Assembly: GCA_902812455.1 (NCBI GenBank)
Contig: CADDZH010000010.1
Location: 12,328 to 76,327 of the forward strand
DNA from: Chloroflexota bacterium
GTDB lineage: Bacteria; Chloroflexota; Ktedonobacteria; Ktedonobacterales; Ktedonobacteraceae
Direction of reading: 5' to 3'
DNA length: 64,000 nucleotides
How positions within the stretch are numbered: the first letter of the stretch is position 1; each line of letters begins with the position of its first letter. The notes beneath the pieces are model-generated. The model searched no databases and was not told the DNA's origin. It saw only the letters and a list, made by a program, of their open reading frames with translations. Position numbers and translations under genes: made by a program. Below are positions 19,061 through 27,846 of the stretch, one piece after another.

Positions 19061-20008
19061 ATGCGAATCGTTTCTTTGCTTGCAAGCGCAACAGAAATGA
19101 TTGCTGCCCTGGGGTGCCTGGATCAGATGGTAGGACGGTCACACGAGTGTGATTACCCGCCGGAGGTCCGGGCGCTGCCGGTGGTCAGCAGGGTACAGAT
19201 CGACGTGAACACCAGCAGCGCGGAGATCGACGCCCAGATCAAACAGCTTGCGCTATCATCGATAACGCCTGATACTGCTGCTCTCAAAGCGTTGAGCATC
19301 TATGCCATAGATGTTCAAATGCTCCAGGCCTTGCGCCCCGATGTGATTTTTACGCAGACGCAATGCGAAGTATGCGCCGTCAGCGAGCGTGATGTGATGG
19401 AGGCTGTGCAACACCTGACAGACCTGCAGCCCCGCATTGTGTCGCTGGCTCCTTACCGGCTGGACGATGTATGGAACGATGTCTTGCGCGTGGGAGAAGC
19501 CCTGGGGCGCCGGGAGCGAGCAGAAGAACTCGTACATGGCTATGAGAAGAGGCTGGATGAATTGAGCAAAAAAACATCTAGCTTGGGCAGCAGGCCGCGA
19601 GTAGCCGTGCTGGAATGGCTGGATCCACTGATGGCGGCAGGCAACTGGGTACCCGAACTGGTAGCCTATGCCGGAGGCGAGCACATATTCGGCGAAGTTG
19701 GAGAGCACTCGCCCTGGCTAAGCTGGGAGGAATTACAGCGAGAAAACCCGGATGTGATCATTCTCTCACCTTGCGGCTACTCTATTGATCGCACCATGAT
19801 AGATGTGCCCATTTTGCAGCAATACCCAATGTGGCGATCACTGCGAGCAGTGCAGGCAAATCGCGTGTACGCCATCGATGGCAATCACTATATGAATCGC
19901 TCCGGGCCGCGCCTGGTGGAGTCGGCAGAATTGCTGGCGCGCGCTATATGGGGTGAGCAGTTGGGAATTGAGGTTGATCCGAACGGGTGGAAACAGATTG
20001 TTTCGTAA
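19061..20008 (+). CDS. BtuF/FepB-like cobalamin-binding family protein without signal peptide
   Basis: 315 residues with the fold of periplasmic metal-chelate-binding proteins: MRIVSLLASATEMIAALG at the start, the GRSHECDYP motif typical of the COG0614 cobalamin-binding branch, and paired lobes joined by a helix. It has no export signal, unlike ordinary BtuF, and no transporter subunits adjoin it. This signal-less branch is widespread in Deinococcus, actinobacteria and Chloroflexi, with no settled role. It starts 1 bp after glcG-like, so co-expression with the GlcG-like protein hints at a cofactor-related job. Confidence 0.85.
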   Translation: MRIVSLLASATEMIAALGCLDQMVGRSHECDYPPEVRALPVVSRVQIDVNTSSAEIDAQIKQLALSSITPDTAALKALSIYAIDVQMLQALRPDVIFTQTQCEVCAVSERDVMEAVQHLTDLQPRIVSLAPYRLDDVWNDVLRVGEALGRRERAEELVHGYEKRLDELSKKTSSLGSRPRVAVLEWLDPLMAAGNWVPELVAYAGGEHIFGEVGEHSPWLSWEELQRENPDVIILSPCGYSIDRTMIDVPILQQYPMWRSLRAVQANRVYAIDGNHYMNRSGPRLVESAELLARAIWGEQLGIEVDPNGWKQIVS

Positions 20009-20033
20009 CAGGAGCAAGGATTTGCGAGGACTT

Positions 20034-20432
20034 CTAAGTTGTTTCTCTCTTTTCGCCTAAGTTTTCCCGGCCTGTCCGTTGTTTGACTAACCACTGGATG
20101 CTATAGCCAGCAAAAGCCACAAGCACAAAGGCAGCCCAGAGGACTCCCTAGCCTTGCGGGATCAAGAGCCAGTTCATGATATCCAAGAACGCCAGCACGC
20201 CAACAATTATCCAGCCAGGACCCGTAATGGCACAATGGGCTTCGCGGCAGTGGAGAAAGTTGCGAACACAATAGCTCCCCATGTAAAGAAAAAACACTGT
20301 CCAGAGTCCGCCCCAGATAAAGACAGGTGTCTGTAGTTTTAATAGCAAGATGCCTAGCAACCAAACAGCAATTGCAAATGCCAAGATATGGTTATGTAAT
20401 CTCTGCTCAATTCCTATGCCAGCCCGCCTCAT
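20034..20432 (-). pseudogene. Four-helix small membrane protein interrupted by an in-frame amber codon
   Basis: The minus-strand frame begins at an ATG (20432) 10 nt after GGAGG and encodes about 94 residues with three helices (ILAFAIAVWLLGILLL, FIWGGLWTVFFLYMG, GWIIVGVLAFLDIM). A TAG follows at 20148-20150. The same frame then runs a further 37 codons to a stop at 20034 and encodes a clear fourth helix (GVLWAAFVLVAFAGYSIQWL) with a basic tail. This is best read as one protein of about 132 residues split by a nonsense mutation. A truncated functional product, readthrough or an assembly error are alternatives. The family is not recognised. Confidence 0.65.
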
Positions 20433-20469
20433 CAGTTGCAAGCCTCCTTCTGTTCAAGGAGACTGGTTC

Positions 20470-20724
20470 TTACGATCTGGGAGTTCGTGGTGCCAGCGCC
20501 CAGAACAAAAGCGCGATAAATAACGCGAAGCAGAAAATCAGCAGGCCGATAATGCTATCTACCACGTCAGAAAGATCGATTTGAAACACCGCTGAGGCGA
20601 TAAATAGCAATATCAAGAGGAAGCCAATGATCGGGAAAATGAACAAGACGCTCACGCGTGAGCCAGCTCTTGGCCGGCCAGTTTCAGGCGCTCTATATTG
20701 CAAATCTGTATCGAGTGGTTCCAT
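20470..20724 (-). CDS. Small two-helix membrane protein
   Basis: 84 residues. A polar N-terminus of about 24 residues precedes two hydrophobic helices (SVLFIFPIIGFLLILLFIAS and IIGLLIFCFALFIALLFWAL) separated by an acidic turn, DLSDVVD. AAAGG sits 7 nt before the ATG at 20724. It lies 37 bp upstream of the broken four-helix gene on the same strand, so the two may form one unit. The family is not recognised; it resembles short phage-shock-like or superinfection-type membrane proteins only in size. Confidence 0.65.
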   Translation of the reverse strand: MEPLDTDLQYRAPETGRPRAGSRVSVLFIFPIIGFLLILLFIASAVFQIDLSDVVDSIIGLLIFCFALFIALLFWALAPRTPRS

Positions 20725-20766
20725 GGACGACCTTTCTCTATCAGTTATTTCGTGTATTTCCAGGCG

Positions 20767-20794
20767 GTAGTGGCAGAGCTTGCCTCTGCCATCG
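20767..20794 (+). repeat. Dispersed repeat family A, copy 1
   Basis: 28 bp containing TGGCAGAG and CTCTGCCA around a 5-nt loop. It recurs exactly at 24556 and inverted at 38754. It sits in the 273-bp gap 20725-20997, where I see no gene. Confidence 0.8.
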
Positions 20795-20997
20795 CCCCAC
20801 GACCTTTCTACATTACCTGTTCAGGATATTTCCAACGTTGCGCTGCACATAATTCGCTGGCAACCGAGGCGACTTCCTGTTTTCACAGCGCTTCATCGCA
20901 GTCACCTCTGGTCTATTATAGTTCTCGTTTGCCGCTAATGCAACCGCTCCTTTTCCCTTCTGGCTAAAAAAAATCGGCCTGGCAGGCCTCTATTATG

Positions 20998-21225
20998 CTA
21001 TGCTAAAAAGGGGTGGGCAGGGCAAGTACGGCTATCTGAATCGGAGTGAGCGGAGAAAAGGTGATCGATTGCTGGGGAAATATACGGCAAGGAGCGGAAC
21101 CTATTGAGATAGCGACGGAGTTCATACGCATTCAGCTTATACATCGCACCATCAATTGTTGCAGCTATACGGCCTTCGGCTATTGCGCAACAAATATCAG
21201 CAAGGGTTGGGACACGGTCGGCCAT
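20998..21225 (-). CDS. Small excisionase-like helix-turn-helix protein
   Basis: 75 residues. The region TLADICCAIAEGRIAATIDG followed by KLNAYELRRYLNRFR has the spacing of MerR/excisionase-type helix-turn-helix domains, in which a helix, a short wing and a second helix read a DNA site. I use the ATG at 21225 because GGAGG lies 7 nt upstream; the longer opening to 21267 has none. The C-terminal 20 residues are Ser/Asp/His-rich. No integrase or phage gene adjoins it, so a role in excision is unlikely; it could be a small regulator. Assignment rests on pattern only. Confidence 0.55.
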   Translation of the reverse strand: MADRVPTLADICCAIAEGRIAATIDGAMYKLNAYELRRYLNRFRSLPYISPAIDHLFSAHSDSDSRTCPAHPFLA

Positions 21226-21388
21226 GAGACAACCTCCATAGAAAATAGTGACAATAGGCTCTAGCATTTACCCCACCATGAAAACTCATGGTATCTACTA
21301 TAGACACGCGCAAGAACGCTTCAAGGTTTCAGCTCATGCATATAGAGGAACCAGGCTGCGTTACATATGCCAGCGTGTCCTGTGCTGC

Positions 21389-21961
21389 TTACTCATCCTC
21401 CTTTTCGTCATAGACTGCTTCATTGTTATCCAACAAGCCTCTTATAGGATCAATATACATGATCCTGTTGGTCAGGTCAACCCGTTTAATAACCTCTTTG
21501 ATGGCCGGGATAAGGATTTCGCTTCCAGCCGGTGTTTTAACAGCATAGACATCGTTCCCCCCCGTGAGCAGGATATCAACGATGTTGCCGAGCACATCTC
21601 CTCCAAGTGTAGCTACCTGCAAGCCAAGAATATCGTGCCGGTAGTAGGAATCGGGCGGAAGTTTTGCGAGCTCGCTCACCGGGATCATGAGATCGGCATT
21701 GCGCAAGCTCTCAGCCGCATTAGCATCTTCGACGCCTTCCAGCTTGAGAATAATCATATCCCCTTTGTAAGGGCGGGCTGCTGCGATGCGGTAGCGAATA
21801 TGATTGGGGCCAGCGTAGATAGCCTCAAGCTCCGTAAAGCGATTGGGGATATCCGTTAATAAGCGCACCTTGAGTTCGCCTCGCACACCAAAAGAGGCTA
21901 CCACTTTCCCGATGGTAGCCCACTCCGTCTCACGCTGTTCTGCCATGTACTGCGGCCTCAT
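21389..21961 (-). CDS. rimM: Ribosome maturation factor RimM
   Basis: 190 residues, near the family norm of about 175. The N-terminal RimM barrel starts TIGKVVASFGVRGELKVRLLTD, and a C-terminal PRC-barrel segment includes YYRHDILGLQV and GNIVDILLTGGNDVY. RimM binds S19 and helps assemble the 30S head. It overlaps khpA by 4 nt at its start, completing the conserved rpsP-khpA-rimM order. trmD and rplS, which often follow, are absent. An ATG at residue 6 (MAEQRETEW) is an alternative start. Confidence 0.95.
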   Translation of the reverse strand: MRPQYMAEQRETEWATIGKVVASFGVRGELKVRLLTDIPNRFTELEAIYAGPNHIRYRIAAARPYKGDMIILKLEGVEDANAAESLRNADLMIPVSELAKLPPDSYYRHDILGLQVATLGGDVLGNIVDILLTGGNDVYAVKTPAGSEILIPAIKEVIKRVDLTNRIMYIDPIRGLLDNNEAVYDEKEDE

Positions 21962-22209
21962 ACTATCTCTAGCAGAGTACGACGGCCTTCCCGCGCACCG
22001 GCCGCTCGTAACAGCGCTCGCATAGCCTTGGCCACACGCCCCTGGCGACCGATCACCTTGCCAAAATCATCTGGTGCCACGTGCAATTCCAGCACCAGGG
22101 CATTGCGGTCATTGCGGATCTCGCGTACCTGCACGGCAGAGGGATCATCAACGAGAGATTGAGCGATATACTCGATCAATTTACGCATATCTTGCCCTTG
22201 CATCGCCAT
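21958..22209 (-). CDS. khpA: KH-domain RNA-binding protein KhpA
   Basis: 83-residue single KH-domain protein with the GxxG-type loop in VIGRQGRVAKAMRALLRAA. Length and position between rpsP and rimM are standard. KhpA works with KhpB on small RNAs and on cell-size control in Gram-positives. The start may be the first ATG or the internal MQGQDMRK; the gap to rpsP is only 2 bp, so translation is coupled. Confidence 0.95.
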   Translation of the reverse strand: MAMQGQDMRKLIEYIAQSLVDDPSAVQVREIRNDRNALVLELHVAPDDFGKVIGRQGRVAKAMRALLRAAGAREGRRTLLEIV

Positions 22210-22211
22210 AG

Positions 22212-22523
22212 CTATTGTTCCGTGTTGGCTTTAGCCGCGTCCCTGGCAGCTCTGGCAGCAGCTTTTTCCTGCTCGAAACGCTCCCAGATGCCGGTGCGCT
22301 TCAGGAGGATAGTTACCGGCTCTGACGGTTGCGCGCCATTGCGTAGCCAACGAAGAACTTTCTCCTCATTAATATTGATTGTTGAAGGCTCGGTAAGCGG
22401 ATTGTACCAGCCAATTTGCTCGATGACACGACCATCGCGGGGCGAGCGGGCATCGGCAACCACAACGCGATAGCTGGGCATCTTCTTCTTACCCATGCGT
22501 TTTAAGCGAATTCTCACAGCCAT
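22212..22523 (-). CDS. rpsP: 30S ribosomal protein S16
   Basis: 103 residues from the ATG at 22523 ([20 protein letters not shown]), the canonical S16 start; a GAGGTGAAAG sequence lies upstream. The open frame extends to 22679, but that extension covers the leader hairpin and is not conserved S16 sequence. The C-terminal 25 residues form an Ala/Glu/Arg-rich tail ([13 protein letters not shown]). It is first gene of the rpsP-khpA-rimM operon. Confidence 0.96.
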   Translation of the reverse strand: MAVRIRLKRMGKKKMPSYRVVVADARSPRDGRVIEQIGWYNPLTEPSTININEEKVLRWLRNGAQPSEPVTILLKRTGIWERFEQEKAAARAARDAAKANTEQ

Positions 22524-22606
22524 GTTTTTCTTGCTTTCACCTCTTTCCCTCAGGCGCTTACAGGCCTTTGAGGGGTCTTCCTCTTTAGTTAGAGTATAAT
22601 CAGACA

Positions 22607-22632
22607 GCACCGCGTTCGAGTGAACGCGGTGC
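22607..22632 (-). other. Perfect 11-bp hairpin in the rpsP leader
   Basis: GCACCGCGTTC and GAACGCGGTGC form an 11-bp GC-rich stem around a 4-nt loop, about 85 bp before the rpsP start. No T-run follows on either strand, so it is not a classic terminator. It could be a leader RNA structure controlling S16 expression or the target of a dimeric regulator between rpsP and cysE. Confidence 0.55.
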
Positions 22633-22709
22633 ATATCACGCTTTTGCATCTCTATGGTATGGCTTCCATAGGATAGCACGGCGTGCGGGAATTGTCAATG
22701 AAATTTCTC

Positions 22710-22738
22710 TTGACAACTACCCTCTCCTGCCATACACT
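22710..22738 (+). promoter_or_regulatory. Sigma-A-type promoter of cysE
   Basis: A perfect TTGACA, a 17-nt spacer and TACACT lie 58 bp before the cysE ATG. The -35 is the best match to consensus seen in this window. Confidence 0.6.
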
Positions 22739-22796
22739 CCAAAATAGAAGCAGTGGCGTCGAACGCAACCAGACCAGAGAAAAGGATAGCAGGATC

Positions 22797-23540
22797 ATGT
22801 CCCAGCGTCTTTCAGAAGACGAGAGAGAAAACGAACAGCAACAGGTTAGCAGCGGGGATCTCGATCTTTCGCAGTTGCCGGAACTACCACCTGGAATGTA
22901 TATTCCCGCGCCCAGCAAAAAGCCACGGCGCAAAACGCGCTGGCCCGATGCCATTGATGTTATCTTTGAGAAAGACCCCGCCTGCCGCAATATTTTCGAG
23001 GCACTGCTCTACCAGAGCCTGTGGGCGCTCTTTTACCACCGCATCGCCCACGCCCTGTACAAGGCGCATATCCCCTTCTTGCCGCGCCTCATCTCGCAAT
23101 TCGCCCGCTTCATCACCGCAGGCATTGAGATTCATCCTGGCGCAAAGATTGGGAAGCGATTTTTCATTGACCATGGCGCCGGAGTCGTTATAGGGGAGAC
23201 TACGGAGATCGGCAATAACGTGATGCTCTACCACCAGGTCACACTGGGCGCCACAGGCTGGTGGCGACCTGGACCGGGCCGCTCGCAAAAACGCCATCCC
23301 ACCATCGAAGACGACGTGACTATCGGCGTGGGAGCAGCCATCTTAGGCCCAATTACCATTGGCAAGGGCAGTAAGATAGGAGCAATGGCTCTCGTGCTCG
23401 AATCTGTCCCCCCTAATTCGGTCGTTGCCTCCAAGCCCGCAGAGCTGCTTATGAAGCGTGGCGAACCATTAGAGAAACACCAGGAACTGACTCAAGGCTG
23501 GAACGACAGAGAGCCGTGGGAAATGGATTACCAGATCTAG
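22797..23540 (+). CDS. cysE: Serine O-acetyltransferase (EpsC/CysE type)
   Basis: Acetylates L-serine with acetyl-CoA, the first step of cysteine synthesis; 247 residues. The start is the ATG at 22797, after AAAGGATAGCAGG. An N-terminal extension of about 50 polar residues precedes the serine acetyltransferase helical domain. The left-handed beta helix has hexapeptide repeats, the catalytic IDHGAGVVIGET block, and KRHPTIEDDVTIGVGA. The segment GATGWWRPGPG replaces the usual GGTG loop and carries an insertion. The stop shares a CTAG palindrome with the convergent nucleoside hydrolase stop (23537-23540). No cysK is adjacent. Confidence 0.93.
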   Translation: MSQRLSEDERENEQQQVSSGDLDLSQLPELPPGMYIPAPSKKPRRKTRWPDAIDVIFEKDPACRNIFEALLYQSLWALFYHRIAHALYKAHIPFLPRLISQFARFITAGIEIHPGAKIGKRFFIDHGAGVVIGETTEIGNNVMLYHQVTLGATGWWRPGPGRSQKRHPTIEDDVTIGVGAAILGPITIGKGSKIGAMALVLESVPPNSVVASKPAELLMKRGEPLEKHQELTQGWNDREPWEMDYQI

Positions 23541-24466
23541 TACGTTAAAATCGTGCTGATCAGCATATCCCAGAAGCGGGGCACGTCAAGCGCATAGCCG
23601 ACATGAGCATTAGGCTGCTTACCCAGCACGCCGTAGATATCACACACCGTGCGCCCGGATGTCCATTCGCCCATGGTCTCGATTTCAACATGCATCGGCT
23701 GTGAGCGAATGATTGAAGGATCAATGATAGCAGCTACAGCGCAGGGATCGTGTACGGGAGGCGCCGGAAAGCCAAAGACACGGTGATAGGTAGCGCCAAA
23801 AAAGGCCAGCAGATCGGCGACAAAGCTGGCAACAGGACGGTTGGCCGAGCGCAGGAATCCGGTGATCTCATCTGTGGCCAGCGCCTGGTGCGTTACCTCC
23901 AGGGGACACATCGTGATTGGTCGCCCGCAGGCAAAGACAATGGAGGCGGCTTCGGGGTCTGCCCAGATATTAAACTCTGCCGCCGGGTTTCTATTGCCAA
24001 TGCTAATAGCTCCCCCCATCAATGAAATAGCTTTGATTTTAGGAAGGATAGCGGGTTCTCGCCGGATGGCAGAGGCAATATTGGTAAGCGGGCCAGTAGG
24101 CACAATGGTGATATCGCCATCCGACTTCAGGAGGAGATCGATCAGCAGGTCAACGGCATGCTCTGGAACAGGCTCGATATCCGGATCGGGAACATTCGGG
24201 CCATCCATGCCCGATTCGCCATGAATATTGGCCGCATGCCGGGCAGGGCGCACAAGCGGTCGATCCATGCCTCTCGCCACCGGAATATGGCGGATATCTG
24301 CCAGCGCGCAGACTTTCAGTGCATTCACCGTTGTTTTATCTACGGATTGGTTTCCCGCGACGGTGGTAATGGCGAGCAGCTCAATATCAGGGTGGTGAGC
24401 GGCCAGCAAGATGGCGATAGCGTCATCGTGGCCGGGATCGCAATCCAGAATGATCTTGTGTTTCAC
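23537..24466 (-). CDS. Inosine-uridine-preferring nucleoside hydrolase family protein
   Basis: Hydrolyses ribonucleosides to base and ribose, 309 residues from a GTG at 24466 after a GGGGGGAAG stretch. The N-terminal Ca2+-binding signature DCDPGHDDAIAILLAA is intact, as are PTGPLTNIASAI and HDPCAVAA. The open frame reaches 24607, but that extension includes a dispersed repeat (24556-24583) and non-conserved sequence; an ATG at 24496 is possible. Together with phosphopentomutase further on it fits nucleoside salvage. Base specificity cannot be told. Confidence 0.92.
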   Translation of the reverse strand: MKHKIILDCDPGHDDAIAILLAAHHPDIELLAITTVAGNQSVDKTTVNALKVCALADIRHIPVARGMDRPLVRPARHAANIHGESGMDGPNVPDPDIEPVPEHAVDLLIDLLLKSDGDITIVPTGPLTNIASAIRREPAILPKIKAISLMGGAISIGNRNPAAEFNIWADPEAASIVFACGRPITMCPLEVTHQALATDEITGFLRSANRPVASFVADLLAFFGATYHRVFGFPAPPVHDPCAVAAIIDPSIIRSQPMHVEIETMGEWTSGRTVCDIYGVLGKQPNAHVGYALDVPRFWDMLISTILTY

Positions 24467-24555
24467 AGCTTCCCCCCAGGGTATTCTGAACGTCATAGGG
24501 CACCCGCAAGGGGTGCCACTACCATACCATGTCTCGCCCAGTGCCGCCGTTCCTT

Positions 24556-24583
24556 GTAGTGGCAGAGCTTGCCTCTGCCATCG
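24556..24583 (+). repeat. Dispersed repeat family A, copy 2
   Basis: Identical to the 28-bp copy at 20767. It lies between the nucleoside hydrolase start and the diguanylate cyclase stop, inside a false extension of the hydrolase frame. Confidence 0.8.
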
Positions 24584-24641
24584 TTCTCCTCCCTGCCATC
24601 GTTGCACGGTGCTACTATACTATATTCTACCCTATTCCTGG

Positions 24642-26240
24642 CTAATTGTGAAAATTTTTGGTCACGAACTCATCTAGATGTCTTTCCTCATCATGTTCTA
24701 GCAAGTGCGTGCTAGCGCTCAGCGCAGCCCCTTCATAAGCCCGCTCCATCTCGGCTGCTGTGCGAACCTGGTTGCGTCCCTGGCGCTTTGCCCAGTACAT
24801 AGCCCGGTCAGCCTTTTCACGAAGGTCGCTCCCGGTCAGTCCATCAACTGGATATGTAGCAATACCGAGGCTAATCGTCACAGGAATCCCGCCTTCTACC
24901 AGTTCTGTGGCAAGCGGGCCAGCGGCGACGACCGCACACATACGCGCAGCAACCGTTTGAGCCTGCTCAAGATCGGTCATTGGCAGCACGGCCATGAATT
25001 CTTCCCCTCCATATCGCCCCAATATGTCACTTCCACGTAAGACTCCTCGCACCCGCTGGCCCAACTCACGCAAGACTGCATCGCCGACCGCATGCCCATA
25101 AGTATCGTTGATATGCTTGAAACGATCCCCATCAAAGAAGATGACAGAAAGGGGGTCACCATAGCGATGCGCCCGGTCAACCTCCTTGTTCAATTGTTCA
25201 AGCAGCGTGCGATGATTGAACAGGCCTGTGAGTGGGTCGGTGGTGGCCAGGGCAGCTAGCCGCATATTGGCTTCCTTGAGCGCTTCCTGCTCGCGCTGCA
25301 AGGCCTCGTGTAAGCATTTCAGTTCTTCGCCTTTGGCCAGTTCGTCGCGCTGCCGCTTCGTTTCCTCAAGCAGACCCACCAGGGTATCGACCATAGCATT
25401 GGTGGCTTTCGCAACGTCGGCGATTTCGTCACGTCCTCCCACATCCAGGCGCGCATCAACCTGGCCGTTTGCTATCGCCTGCGCCACCGAGCGCAGCTTG
25501 AGCAACCGTCGCACCAGGGTACTGGAAATAAGCCAGCCTACCAGCCCAATTCCCAGCAGAACACCAAGTACTGCAAGAATTGTGCTGGCAAGCAATTTCT
25601 GCACCTCGACGGTAGCAGCATCGTGGAGTGAAGGCGCCAGGCTCCCATTGAACGCGATCAGCGTCTGGAGATCTCTCCCAGTATCTGTAAAGGCCTCATC
25701 TCCCTGGGTAAAGAGCAGCATTTGCGCATTCTCGAAATTCCCTGCCATAATCAGACGAAACACTTGTTCCTGCATGTTGCGATAGGCCTGCCAGCTTGCT
25801 TGAACAGCTTCTGAATATGTCCGTTGCTCCTCGATCTGCGTTGCGTGCCCTGCTTCTGTAAAGAGCGCCATCAGGTCTGGATAGTGCTCGATCAAGTCCT
25901 GCCGGAGATAAGTGGCGAGGATAGCATTAAAATGCGCCGCAAGGCCCAGCGCTACTTGCTGGTCGTCAGCGAGTATCGCAGTCAAATGGTGAGGTTGAGC
26001 AGCATAGGAAACAGCGTTCAGCAAGTCGCTATGCATCTGCTGCAAATCGCCGGCAGCCGTTGTCAGTGAGGTATAGCCATTCAGCAGGTTCTGATAAAAG
26101 GTAGTTTCCTGCAACAGCCGCTGCTGGCTTTGCACACCTACAATGCTTAAGGTAAGAGTGGCTATAAGAGCCGGAAAGAGAAAGCCCAGGGCTAATCTCG
26201 TCCCGATAGGAATATTCAGCAAAGGATTCGATTTATACAT
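24642..26240 (-). CDS. Membrane diguanylate cyclase: sensor, HAMP and GGDEF domains
   Basis: Makes cyclic di-GMP from two GTP. From the ATG at 26240 it has 532 residues: a helix at about 12-35, an extracytoplasmic four-helix-bundle-like region of about 200 residues, a second helix near 225-245, a HAMP-like linker, a coiled coil and a GGDEF domain. The active site is GRYGGEEF. RGSD five residues before it is an intact inhibitory I-site, so product feedback is expected. Alternative in-frame ATGs lie at 26354 and 26369; none has a clear ribosome site. It is divergent from the binding-protein gene at 26463. Confidence 0.9.
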   Translation of the reverse strand: MYKSNPLLNIPIGTRLALGFLFPALIATLTLSIVGVQSQQRLLQETTFYQNLLNGYTSLTTAAGDLQQMHSDLLNAVSYAAQPHHLTAILADDQQVALGLAAHFNAILATYLRQDLIEHYPDLMALFTEAGHATQIEEQRTYSEAVQASWQAYRNMQEQVFRLIMAGNFENAQMLLFTQGDEAFTDTGRDLQTLIAFNGSLAPSLHDAATVEVQKLLASTILAVLGVLLGIGLVGWLISSTLVRRLLKLRSVAQAIANGQVDARLDVGGRDEIADVAKATNAMVDTLVGLLEETKRQRDELAKGEELKCLHEALQREQEALKEANMRLAALATTDPLTGLFNHRTLLEQLNKEVDRAHRYGDPLSVIFFDGDRFKHINDTYGHAVGDAVLRELGQRVRGVLRGSDILGRYGGEEFMAVLPMTDLEQAQTVAARMCAVVAAGPLATELVEGGIPVTISLGIATYPVDGLTGSDLREKADRAMYWAKRQGRNQVRTAAEMERAYEGAALSASTHLLEHDEERHLDEFVTKNFHN

Positions 26241-26462
26241 CTCATCAAATACATATCGGCGAGAATTTTGTATTCGAGAGTGCGCTTCACTGGCATTTCC
26301 TTCTGCCGGAAGCCTGTTGTGCTTGCAGCCGCTATGGTCATTCCATAAACTCATGCTATTTCTGAGCATGGCTATACTAATGGAGAGAAAGCATCGCAGA
26401 GCATCCCCCGGCACGTAGCAGGAGGGTGAAAACAGAGATGCGTGTAGAAGGAGAAAAGAGTT

Positions 26463-27719
26463 ATGAGCGGACGATATAGAACCTGGTTGAGAATAAACCT
26501 CTCTTTTTTCGCTGTGCTCGGCCTGATTGCCGCCTTATGTGTGGCCTGTGGCAGCCAGGCTAGCACCACGACCGGTAGCAATCAGCAGGCAACGCCGATT
26601 AAAATTGGCATTTCGTTATCTCTCTCAGGAGACTTCGCCGATGATGGCAAGGCTTTCGAACAGGGGTATCAGCTCTGGGCAGACTATGTGAATGCCCATG
26701 GCGGTTTGCTTGGACGCAAGGTCACGCTGGACATTCTTTCCGATGGCAGTGACCCTAACCGCGTTCAGGCCAACTATCAAAAGTTGATTACTGTTGATAA
26801 AGTGGATCTGGTATTTGGTCCATTCTCTACGGAACTGACGAAACTGGCGTCGCTTGTCGCTAACCAGTATGGATATGCGCTGATTGAAGGTGCAGGTGGT
26901 GGCCCTTCCGTCTTCAACAGGGGATTAAACAATGTCTTCGATGTCTCACTCCCCGTTGCTAATAACCTGGTGAGCTTCACCAGGTATATCCTGTCGCTTC
27001 CGCCATCACAGCGACCCAGGACAGCCGCATATGCAACTGAGAACGATCCATTCACCCAGCCGCAGGTAGACCTGGCAAAGCTTTTGTTGGAGCGCGGCGG
27101 CATTAAAACCATTTCTTACCAGGTTTATCCACTAGAAACCACCGATTATAATCCGATTGCCGATACAGTCATTGCCTCTGGTGCACAGGTTGCCGTGTTT
27201 GGAACATTATTGCCGGATATCAGCGCTTTCATCCAGCGCTTCAAGCAACTGCATTACAACCCGAAGGTATTAGTCGCAACAGCCGGACCAGACCAGGGAA
27301 ACGATTTTCTTAATGCAATTGGCGGGGCAGCATCTGCAGAAGGCATCCTTGTTCCTAATGGCTGGTACCCCCAGGCTAAAAATCCTGGCAATGCTGAGAT
27401 GGTCAGGGCCTACATCGCCAGATATGGCGGCACCGCCGATCAGATCAGTGCAGATGTCGCGGAAGCCTACTCAGTGGGACAGGTCGCTTACCAGGCGATC
27501 ACGAAAATCAAGAGCCTTGATAACGCGAAACTCATTGCTGAGCTGCACTCCGGCGATACGTTCCAGAGCGTACAGGGACCGGTAAAGTTCGATGCCACAG
27601 GACAGAACATAGATGCTCAGGCATATCTCTTCCAGTGGCAAAAGGGAGCGCTTATCCCTGTGTATCCTGCTTCAGCGGCGCTGGCGCCTCCAGAATTCCC
27701 GAAGCCGAACTGGCCCTAA
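26463..27719 (+). CDS. ABC transporter substrate-binding lipoprotein (branched-chain amino acid type)
   Basis: 418 residues. A lipoprotein signal (LSFFAVLGLIAALCVAC) ends in a VAC-type lipobox with Cys near residue 30. The mature part is a type I periplasmic binding fold of the LivJ class: IKIGISLSLSGDFADDGKAFEQGY, then DPNRVQANYQKLITVDKVD. No permease or ATPase genes follow, so it is either an orphan sensor or partners a distant transporter. AAGGAGAAAAGAG lies before the ATG. Divergence from the diguanylate cyclase could mean joint regulation, but that is speculation. Confidence 0.9.
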   Translation: MSGRYRTWLRINLSFFAVLGLIAALCVACGSQASTTTGSNQQATPIKIGISLSLSGDFADDGKAFEQGYQLWADYVNAHGGLLGRKVTLDILSDGSDPNRVQANYQKLITVDKVDLVFGPFSTELTKLASLVANQYGYALIEGAGGGPSVFNRGLNNVFDVSLPVANNLVSFTRYILSLPPSQRPRTAAYATENDPFTQPQVDLAKLLLERGGIKTISYQVYPLETTDYNPIADTVIASGAQVAVFGTLLPDISAFIQRFKQLHYNPKVLVATAGPDQGNDFLNAIGGAASAEGILVPNGWYPQAKNPGNAEMVRAYIARYGGTADQISADVAEAYSVGQVAYQAITKIKSLDNAKLIAELHSGDTFQSVQGPVKFDATGQNIDAQAYLFQWQKGALIPVYPASAALAPPEFPKPNWP

Positions 27720-27739
27720 GCGTCAAAAATCCCTGCCCC

Positions 27740-27768
27740 TCGACGCCACATACTAGCATTGGTATAAT
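27740..27768 (+). promoter_or_regulatory. Sigma-A-type promoter of the DUF433-to-phosphomannomutase operon
   Basis: TCGACG (4 of 6), a 17-nt spacer and a perfect TATAAT, about 80 bp before the GTG start at 27847. All five following genes are overlapping or nearly so, so this probably drives the whole operon. Confidence 0.55.
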
Positions 27769-27846
27769 GTTGACAGACATAAGTTCATGAGAAGGGTTAA
27801 TATCCAATGCCAGCCAGGGATTCAAAACAAGGAAAGGGAGGTCGCC

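Noticed and set aside
20148..20150. TAG in the small membrane gene as pyrrolysine
   Set aside because: No evidence of pyrrolysine machinery and the residue context does not match known Pyl sites; a nonsense mutation is simpler.
21248..21859. 203-residue plus-strand reading frame
   Set aside because: Lies antisense to rimM, which is well supported; no ribosome site or recognisable domain.
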